DNA of 64,000 bases from NCBI RefSeq assembly GCF_006717045.1, contig NZ_VFPH01000001.1, positions 2,790,001-2,854,000 on the forward strand, read 5' to 3'. Position numbers and translations under genes: made by a program. The stretch comes from Pseudonocardia cypriaca. Lineage in GTDB: Bacteria; Actinomycetota; Actinomycetes; Mycobacteriales; Pseudonocardiaceae. The notes under the pieces are model-generated. The model was not told the origin of the DNA. It did not search any database and worked only from the letters and a program-made list of their open reading frames with translations. This document shows, in pieces, positions 57,898 to 64,000 of this stretch (positions are counted from its first letter, which is position 1; each line of letters begins with the position of its first letter).

Positions 57898-58048
57898 TGC
57901 TCCACCTCCGTGCTGATCGGGAGCCGGTCTCGGGCCGCTTCCACTATGCGTCGGCCGGGCGGCCGAGGGTACGGCCGACCGGCCTATCCGGGCGTGGCCT
58001 CGGCCGCGTGGGCGGCTGCGTTACCCGGTGCTGCTCGTACCCGTTCGG

Positions 58049-60226
58049 TCAGGGCGCGGCACGAACTGCGAGCAGCGCCACGTCGTCGTCGAGGGGCTCG
58101 GCGGAGAAGCGCTCCACCGCCTCCCGGACGGCGCCCACCACTTGCACGGCGGGACGGCCCGCGGCCCGGGCCGCCACCCTCAGCAGCCGTTCCGCCCCGA
58201 ACTGCTCCCGGCCCCTCCGCCGCTCGGTGACGCCGTCGGTGTAGACGAGCAGTGTGTCGCCGGGGCCGACGCGGTGCTGGGTGCAGGTGAGCCGGACGGT
58301 GGGGACGAGCCCAACGGCCGTGCCGAAGGTCCCGATCAGCTCGGCGGTGCCGTCCGCGCGCACGAGCACCGGCTGGACGTGCCCGGCGAGCACGAGCTCG
58401 ACCTCGAGCCCGCCCCGGGAGGACCCCTGCCCGCCGCCGGAGCCGCGGTGTCGCCTGCTCACCCGCGCCGCGGCGAGCGTGCAGAACTGCAGCGGGTCAC
58501 CGGCCTCGATCATGACCTCGTTGAGCCGCTCGATGGCGTGCGGCAGGGAACGGTCGTCCCGCACGAGCACCCGCAGCACGTCGCGGACCAGTCCGGTGCG
58601 GGCCGCGGCCCGCGCGCCCTTGCCGCACACGTCGCCGATCGAGACGAGCCAGCTGGACGGGTCGATGGTGAGCACGTCGTAGAAGTCGCCGCCGACGTCG
58701 CTGCCGGAGCTGGCGGGCAGGTACTCGGCCGCGAAGTCGACGCCGGGCACGACCGGCAGCGCGCGGGGCAGGAGCGCCTGCTGCAGCGCCTGGGAGACCG
58801 CGACGTGCGCGCCGGTGCTCTGCGCGTTGTGGATCGCCAGTGCCGCGCGGCGGGCGACGTCGCCCGCGAGCACGACGTCCTCGGGGCTGTGCGGCCGGTT
58901 CGGTGGCCTGCCGACGAGCAGGGTGCCGAGAGTGCGGCCGCGGGCGCGCAGCGGCAGCGCGATCCCGTCGGTCGGCACGGCGAACCGGATGGCCGACGAG
59001 CCGTTGCGCACGACCTCGGCGAGCCGGTTGCGCAGCTCGGTGGGCAGCCCGGGGCGGGCGTCCGGGTCGAGCACGGCGCGCAGCTCCGGCAGGGCGTCCT
59101 CGTCGGCGTGGGTGAGGGCGGCCAGCCGCATCGCGCCGGATGGCTCGACGAGGTGGATGGCGCACCAGCGACCGAGCCGCGGCACGACGACCTGGGGCAC
59201 CACCGCCACCGCGAGGTCGACGTCGAGCGACTGCCCGAGCAGCTCGCTGGTCTCGGCGAGGTAGGTCATCCACGAGCGCCTGCGCTGGTCCACAGCGCGC
59301 AGCCACTGCGACTCCACCGCCATCGCCACCCGGTAGGCGATCAGCTCGGTGAGGTCGCGGGTGCGCTCCGGGTCGGCGGTGCCCCGGTGGCCCGGGCGGT
59401 GCATGACGCGCAGCACCCCGCGCAGCGGCGCGGTGGTGGGCAGCCGCACCTCCACCCGGTCGCCGGATTCGGTGCCGACGCCGCTGACGATGTCGCCGCC
59501 GGTGGAGATCCCCCGGTCGGGGCTGCCGTCGCGGGCGATCTCGCGCGCGCCGGTGCCGTCGCCCTCGTCGACCTCCACGCTCACCGACTCGGCGTCGAGG
59601 AGCTCGCGCAGTCTCCGCACCAGCTCGGCGACGAGCTCCGCCGGCTCGAGCCGGTCGACGAGCCCCGGCGGCACGTGCAGCAGCCAGCGGGCCTGCTCGG
59701 CGGTGGTCCACACCCGCTCCGCGTCCGGCGGGGCGGGCGGCGCGGGTGCGGCGGCGGGCCGCTCCTCGCGGGCGAGGGAGAACCAGATGGTGTGCCGGCC
59801 GTCGGACTCGTGCCGGGTGCCCCACGTGGTGGCCAGCCGCTGCACGAGCGCGAGCCCGCGCCCGTGGCTCGCCGCGCGGCCGTAGCGCTGGCGGGGCTGG
59901 GCGAGGTGCAGCTCGAGGGGGCCCGGCCCGCGGTCGGTGACGGCGACGGTGAGGTCGGCCTCGGTGACCGTCAGGGCCACCTCGAACTCGGTGCCCGCGT
60001 GCAGGACGGCGTTCTCGCACAGCTCGCTCGCCAGCAGAATGGCGGTATCGACGAGGTCGGCGTCGACGGCGGTGTCGACGGCGGTGGTGTCGACGGCAGC
60101 GCCCTTGCCGAGCGGGTCGCCCGGTTCCTCCAGCTCGCGTAGTGCTTCCTGGAGCATCCGTCGGGCTCGACCGGCAGATCGCGGGTCCGGCGGCAACCTG
60201 GTCCGCCGCTCGAGCTGAACGGGCAC
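58049..60226 (-). CDS. Three-module regulator: RsbW-like ATPase, GAF and PP2C (SpoIIE) phosphatase
   Basis: A 725-residue cytoplasmic protein. Residues about 25-140 are a HATPase anti-sigma-like domain (ELCENAVLHAGTEFE, DRGPGPLEL, SHGRGLALVQRLA). About 320-480 is a GAF-like sensor (DLAVAVVPQVVVPRLG, RFAVPTDGIALPLRA). About 510-725 is a PP2C SpoIIE-type phosphatase with metal Asp residues in DVGGDFYDV, VYTDGVTERR and DDDVALLAV. Kinase and phosphatase modules in one chain suggest both arms of an anti-anti-sigma switch. GTG start 60226; the longer frame to 60565 overlaps the regulatory region and start of the divergent giant kinase. Confidence 0.88.
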   Translation of the reverse strand: MPVQLERRTRLPPDPRSAGRARRMLQEALRELEEPGDPLGKGAAVDTTAVDTAVDADLVDTAILLASELCENAVLHAGTEFEVALTVTEADLTVAVTDRGPGPLELHLAQPRQRYGRAASHGRGLALVQRLATTWGTRHESDGRHTIWFSLAREERPAAAPAPPAPPDAERVWTTAEQARWLLHVPPGLVDRLEPAELVAELVRRLRELLDAESVSVEVDEGDGTGAREIARDGSPDRGISTGGDIVSGVGTESGDRVEVRLPTTAPLRGVLRVMHRPGHRGTADPERTRDLTELIAYRVAMAVESQWLRAVDQRRRSWMTYLAETSELLGQSLDVDLAVAVVPQVVVPRLGRWCAIHLVEPSGAMRLAALTHADEDALPELRAVLDPDARPGLPTELRNRLAEVVRNGSSAIRFAVPTDGIALPLRARGRTLGTLLVGRPPNRPHSPEDVVLAGDVARRAALAIHNAQSTGAHVAVSQALQQALLPRALPVVPGVDFAAEYLPASSGSDVGGDFYDVLTIDPSSWLVSIGDVCGKGARAAARTGLVRDVLRVLVRDDRSLPHAIERLNEVMIEAGDPLQFCTLAAARVSRRHRGSGGGQGSSRGGLEVELVLAGHVQPVLVRADGTAELIGTFGTAVGLVPTVRLTCTQHRVGPGDTLLVYTDGVTERRRGREQFGAERLLRVAARAAGRPAVQVVGAVREAVERFSAEPLDDDVALLAVRAAP

Positions 60227-60427
60227 GGCGTGCAGTGTGCACCCCTCGGCGCTCCGCCGCTCAACCCACCGGTCCAGCGACCGTTCGGCCGCACCGGGGC
60301 AGGGTCGGATCCAGGGCGGATCCACTAGGGTCGGGGACTGCGGCGGCCGCGCCGGCGCCCGGACCTTCGAAGGATTCGGCGTGCGCCCGTGCCCGGTCGC
60401 CGGTCCGAGCAGTGGAGGGACGGCCGA

Positions 60428-63400
60428 ATGACCACTACCCCGCGCCAGAGCACCGAGCCGGCGGGTGCTGCCCCGTCCTCGGGTGCACAGGTGGCGGCCT
60501 CGGAGTCGGTGCAGGAGACGGCGCAGGAGTCGGCGCTCCTGCAGGAGCTCGCCGACGTCCTGCACCAGGTGCGGCGCGGACGGTTCGACGTGCGGTTGCC
60601 ACGGCGGGCGGGTTCACCTGGGGAGCTGGTCGACCAGGTCAACGACCTCGTGGCGCTCCTGGAGCGGCGCAACCGCGACATCCTGCGGATCAGCCGGACG
60701 GTCGGCCGCGAGGGCCGGATGTCCGAGCGGCTCAACGAGGAGGCCTACGACGGCGCGTGGGCCCACGGTGTGCAGGCGGTCAACGCGCTGATCGACGACC
60801 TCGCCGCACCCACCGCGGAGATCGCCCGCGTGATCGAGGCGGTCGCCGAGGGCGACCTGTCCCAGCACATGGCCCTCGAGATCGAGGGCAGGCCGCTGCG
60901 CGGCGAGTTCCGTCGCATCGGCCGCACCGTGAATACGATGGTCGACCAGCTCTCGAGCTTCGCGGACGAGGTCACGCGCGTGGCGCGCGAGGTGGGCACC
61001 GAGGGCATGCTCGGCGGGCAGGCCGACGTGCGCGGCGTCGCGGGCACCTGGCGCGCGCTCACCGACTCGGTGAACGCGATGGCGAGCAACCTGACCAACC
61101 AGGTCCGCTCGATCTCGAGCGCGGCCACGGCGGTGGCAAAGGGCGACCTCTCCCGCAAGATCACGGTGAGCGCTCGCGGTGAGATCGCCGAGCTCGCCGA
61201 CACGATCAACTCGCTCACCGACACGCTGCGGTTGTTCGCCGACGAGGTCACCCGCGTCGCTGTCGAGGTCGGCACCGAAGGCAGGCTCGGCGGGCAGGCC
61301 ACGGTGCCGAACGTGGCCGGCACCTGGAAGAACCTCACCGACGCGGTGAACCTGATGGCGGCCAACCTGACCAACCAGGTGCGCGGCATCGCCCAGGTCG
61401 CCGCGGCCGTGAAAAGCGGCGACCTGTCGCAGAAGATCACGGTGGACGCCCGGGGCGAGATCCTCGAGCTGAAGTCGACCGTGAACACGATGGTGGACCA
61501 GCTGTCGTCGTTCGCGGACGAGGTCACCCGCGTGGCACGTGAGGTGGGCACCGAGGGCAAGCTGGGTGGTCAGGCCGCCGTTCCCACGGTCTCGGGCACG
61601 TGGCGCGACCTCACGGAGAACGTGAACCAGCTGGCGGGGAACCTCACGGCGCAGGTGCGCAACATCGCGCAGGTCACCACCGCGGTGGCCCGCGGTGACC
61701 TGTCGCAGAAGATCACGGTGGACGCCCGGGGCGAGATCCTCGAGCTGAAGTCGACCGTGAACACGATGGTGGACCAGCTGTCGTCGTTCGCCGACGAGGT
61801 CACGCGTGTGGCGCGCGAGGTGGGCACCGAGGGCAAGCTGGGCGGCCAGGCGGAGGTGCAGGGCGTCGCGGGCACGTGGCGCGACCTCACCGACAACGTC
61901 AACTACATGGCGTCGAACCTGACCGACCAGGTCCGCAACATCGCGCAGGTCACCACCGCAGTGGCGCAGGGTGACCTGTCGCAGAAGATCACCGTCGACG
62001 CCCGGGGCGAGATCCTGGAGCTGAAGTCGACCGTGAACACGATGGTGGACCAGCTGTCGTCGTTCGCGGACGAGGTCACGCGTGTGGCCCGCGAGGTGGG
62101 CACCGAGGGCAAGCTGGGCGGGCAGGCCGAGGTGAAGGGCGTCGCCGGCACGTGGCGTGACCTCACGGAGAACGTGAACCAGCTGGCCGGGAACCTCACG
62201 GCGCAGGTGCGCAACATCGCGCAGGTCACCACGGCGGTGGCGCAGGGCGACCTGTCGCAGAAGATCACGGTGGACGCCAAGGGCGAGATCCTCGAGTTCA
62301 AGGACACCGTGAACACGATGGTGGACCAGCTCTCGTCGTTCGCGGACGAGGTCACGCGGGTGGCCCGCGAGGTGGGCACCGAGGGCAAGCTGGGCGGGCA
62401 GGCCACGGTGAAGGGCGTCGCCGGCACGTGGCGCGACCTCACGGAGAACGTGAACCAGCTGGCCGGGAACCTCACCGCGCAGGTGCGCAACATCGCGCAG
62501 GTCACCACGGCGGTCGCGCGGGGCGACCTGTCGCAGAAGATGACGGTCGATGCCCGCGGGGAGATCCTCGACCTCAAGCTGACCGTCAACACGATGGTCG
62601 ACCAGCTGTCGAGCTTCGCCGACGAGGTCTCGCGCGTGGCGCGCGAGGTGGGCACCGAGGGCAAGCTGGGCGGCCAGGCCGAGGTGAAGGGCGTCGCCGG
62701 CACGTGGCGCGGCCTGACGGAGAACGTCAACCAGCTCGCGGCCACCCTCACCACGCAGCTGCGGGCGATCTCGGCGGTCTCCACCGCCGTGGCGAGCGGT
62801 GACCTGACCCAGCAGATCACGGTGGCGGCGCGGGGCGAGATCGCCGACCTCAAGGACACGATCAACCAGATGATCGCGGCGCTGCGCGCCACCACCACCG
62901 AGAACGCCGACCAGAGCTGGCTGGACTCCAACCTCGTGCGCATCGGCGGGCTCCTGCAGGGGCAGCGCGACCTCAACGAGGTCTGTCAGATGATCATGAA
63001 CGAGGTCGCCCCGCTGGTGAACGCGCAGGTCGGCGCGTTCTTCCTGGCCGCGGAGCCCTCGATCATCTCCGGGGGCGACCCGGACCGCTGGGTGATGTGC
63101 GGCGGCTACGCGATGACGGTGGGTGACCCCCCGCTCTCCTTCGGGCCGGGGGAGGGGCTCGTCGGGCAGGCGGCCGTCACCCGGCAGGTCGTGCTGGTCG
63201 AGAACCTCCCGGCGGACTACCTGCCGGTCCGTTCGGCCGTCGGCGCCGCGCCGCCGCGGGCGGTGGTCGTGCTCCCGGTGCAGTTCGAGGGCGAGTGCCT
63301 CGGGGTGATCGAGCTGGGGTCGGTGGTGCCCTTCTCGGCGCTGCACCTGACGTTCCTCGAGCGGCTGGTCGCCACCATCGGCGTTGCGATCACGACGATC

Positions 63401-64000
63401 CGGGCCAACCGCCGCACCGAGGAGCTGCTGTCCCAGTCCCAGGTGCTGGCGATGGAGCTGCAGGACCAGTCGGCCGAGCTGCAGCGCGCCAACGCCGAGC
63501 TGGAGGAGAAGGCCGAGCAGCTGTCCCAGCAGAACCGCAACGTCGAGATCAAGAACATGGAGATCGACGCGGCGCGCCGGGGCGTCGAGGAGAAGGCGCA
63601 GCAGCTGGCGCTCGCCAGCCAGTACAAGTCGGAGTTCCTGGCCAACATGAGCCACGAGCTGCGCACCCCGCTCAACTCGCTGCTGCTGCTCGCCCGGCTG
63701 CTGGCCGACAACCCGAACAACAACCTCACCGAGAAGCAGATCGAGTTCGCCAGCACGATCCACAGCGCCGGCTCGGACCTGCTGCGGCTGATCGACGACA
63801 TCCTGGACCTGTCCAAGATCGAGTCCGGCCGCGTCGACGTCGATCCGGCACCGGTGAACCTCGCGCAGGTGTGCTCGTCGGTCGAGCAGGCGTTCCGGCC
63901 GCAGGCCGAGGAGAAGGGCCTCGAGATGCGGGTCGAGGCGTCGACGGACCTGCCGGCGGCCATCACCACCGACGAGCAGCGGCTGCAGCAGGTGCTGCGC
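60428..64000 (+). CDS. Giant poly-HAMP histidine kinase (N-terminal part; runs off the right edge)
   Basis: The frame is open from ATG 60428 to the window end (1191 residues seen). A short N-terminal region is followed by a tandem array of HAMP-type units of 92 residues (276 bp). The first motif is GDLSQ-like at about 140, and seven full units plus an eighth half end near residue 820. A GAF domain (about 840-995) and a coiled coil with LAMELQDQSAELQRANAELEE follow. The HisKA box is SEFLANMSHELRTPLNSLL, with His near 1076, and the ATPase domain begins at the edge. No membrane span is visible, so it is a cytosolic sensor resembling Nik1-type kinases. A receiver domain may follow outside. Confidence 0.92.
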   Translation, partial: MTTTPRQSTEPAGAAPSSGAQVAASESVQETAQESALLQELADVLHQVRRGRFDVRLPRRAGSPGELVDQVNDLVALLERRNRDILRISRTVGREGRMSERLNEEAYDGAWAHGVQAVNALIDDLAAPTAEIARVIEAVAEGDLSQHMALEIEGRPLRGEFRRIGRTVNTMVDQLSSFADEVTRVAREVGTEGMLGGQADVRGVAGTWRALTDSVNAMASNLTNQVRSISSAATAVAKGDLSRKITVSARGEIAELADTINSLTDTLRLFADEVTRVAVEVGTEGRLGGQATVPNVAGTWKNLTDAVNLMAANLTNQVRGIAQVAAAVKSGDLSQKITVDARGEILELKSTVNTMVDQLSSFADEVTRVAREVGTEGKLGGQAAVPTVSGTWRDLTENVNQLAGNLTAQVRNIAQVTTAVARGDLSQKITVDARGEILELKSTVNTMVDQLSSFADEVTRVAREVGTEGKLGGQAEVQGVAGTWRDLTDNVNYMASNLTDQVRNIAQVTTAVAQGDLSQKITVDARGEILELKSTVNTMVDQLSSFADEVTRVAREVGTEGKLGGQAEVKGVAGTWRDLTENVNQLAGNLTAQVRNIAQVTTAVAQGDLSQKITVDAKGEILEFKDTVNTMVDQLSSFADEVTRVAREVGTEGKLGGQATVKGVAGTWRDLTENVNQLAGNLTAQVRNIAQVTTAVARGDLSQKMTVDARGEILDLKLTVNTMVDQLSSFADEVSRVAREVGTEGKLGGQAEVKGVAGTWRGLTENVNQLAATLTTQLRAISAVSTAVASGDLTQQITVAARGEIADLKDTINQMIAALRATTTENADQSWLDSNLVRIGGLLQGQRDLNEVCQMIMNEVAPLVNAQVGAFFLAAEPSIISGGDPDRWVMCGGYAMTVGDPPLSFGPGEGLVGQAAVTRQVVLVENLPADYLPVRSAVGAAPPRAVVVLPVQFEGECLGVIELGSVVPFSALHLTFLERLVATIGVAITTIRANRRTEELLSQSQVLAMELQDQSAELQRANAELEEKAEQLSQQNRNVEIKNMEIDAARRGVEEKAQQLALASQYKSEFLANMSHELRTPLNSLLLLARLLADNPNNNLTEKQIEFASTIHSAGSDLLRLIDDILDLSKIESGRVDVDPAPVNLAQVCSSVEQAFRPQAEEKGLEMRVEASTDLPAAITTDEQRLQQVLR
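60848..62900 (+). repeat. Tandem 276-bp in-frame repeats (HAMP units)
   Basis: Eight units with a 276-bp period begin near 60848 (slightly longer spacing for the first), 61136, 61412, 61688, 61964, 62240, 62516 and 62792. Units 3 to 6 are almost identical at the DNA level (for example CTGTCGCAGAAGATCAC recurs), whereas units 1, 2 and 8 are diverged. Sequence identity at third codon positions indicates recent duplication or gene conversion of the central units. The repeats are coding and not an array of any other kind. Confidence 0.85.

Noticed and set aside
60848..62900. Periodic repeats resembling a CRISPR or satellite array
   Set aside because: The 276-bp period is a multiple of three, lies in frame and encodes HAMP-type sequence. 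There are no short direct repeats with unique spacers.
60614..63763. A 1049-codon open frame on the minus strand opposite the poly-HAMP kinase
   Set aside because: It is the antisense shadow of a GC-rich repeated gene. Its protein is a periodic Arg/His/Leu-rich sequence that mirrors the 276-bp units, with no ribosome-binding site and no recognisable domain.

Overview
The window is 64 kb of very GC-rich (roughly 73 percent by eye) actinobacterial chromosome. GTG starts are frequent, genes are commonly joined by 4-bp GTGA/ATGA overlaps, several promoters have a TAnnnT -10 box placed 6-7 nt before the start codon (leaderless mRNAs), and a protein of the mycothiol-dependent maleylpyruvate isomerase family is present. 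Style and gene content fit the Pseudonocardiaceae, probably Pseudonocardia; this is inference, since no marker gene fixes the genus. No rRNA, tRNA, CRISPR array, transposase or prophage gene was recognised.

Layout. 1-5.6 kb: end of an Nramp-type metal transporter, a pirin, a DUF899 protein, a DUF1707 membrane protein, a class A penicillin-binding protein and an MDMPI-fold protein. 5.6-6.6 kb: a deletion scar joining a headless MarR gene to a broken amidohydrolase. 6.6-15.8 kb: a LacI-controlled sugar ABC import operon with an SDR, two heparinase II/III-type proteins without signal peptides and a YesL-like membrane protein. 15.9-17.7 kb: an alpha/beta hydrolase, a TetR regulator and a SnoaL-like gene whose promoter carries a palindromic operator. 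17.8-27.8 kb: a divergent GntR regulator and a tightly coupled operon of ABC importer, GH39 glycosidase, aldehyde dehydrogenase, DHDPS-family enzyme and IlvD/Edd-type dehydratase. Together these can take a pentosyl oligosaccharide to 2-oxoglutarate by the oxidative (Weimberg-type) pentose route. 28-36.5 kb: LysE exporter, then a tricarboxylate-type transporter operon with a universal stress protein, divergent from a LysR gene and a glucarate/galactarate catabolic operon (kdgD, gudD, talarate/galactarate dehydratase). A 37-bp bipartite element is shared by the two LysR-flanking promoters. 36.5-37.3 kb: a non-coding stretch built of a large inverted repeat and tandem repeats.

37.3-45 kb: a Sua5/YciO protein, a MoaD-like protein coupled to a BNR-repeat protein, a degenerate histidine-kinase-like protein, a class V PLP enzyme, an ECF sigma factor, and an Lrp/AsnC regulator divergent from alanine dehydrogenase. 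45-51 kb: a lipid-kinase-like gene, cobF and cobK coupled to a BtuFCD-type importer. 51-58 kb: proline iminopeptidase, methyltransferase, esterase, a Y-family polymerase, a subtilisin-type protease and an SGNH hydrolase that appears to start at CTG. 58-64 kb: a three-module anti-sigma/GAF/PP2C protein divergent from a giant poly-HAMP histidine kinase that runs off the right edge.

The most notable signals are a family of double-hairpin palindromes with a GAACG-N3-CGTTC core (three sites, one lying inside a coding sequence), the LysR-associated 37-bp element, the MarR/amidohydrolase deletion scar, the Weimberg operon with an altered ALDH cofactor motif, the large inverted repeat at 36.5-37.2 kb and the pseudokinase at 39.9 kb.
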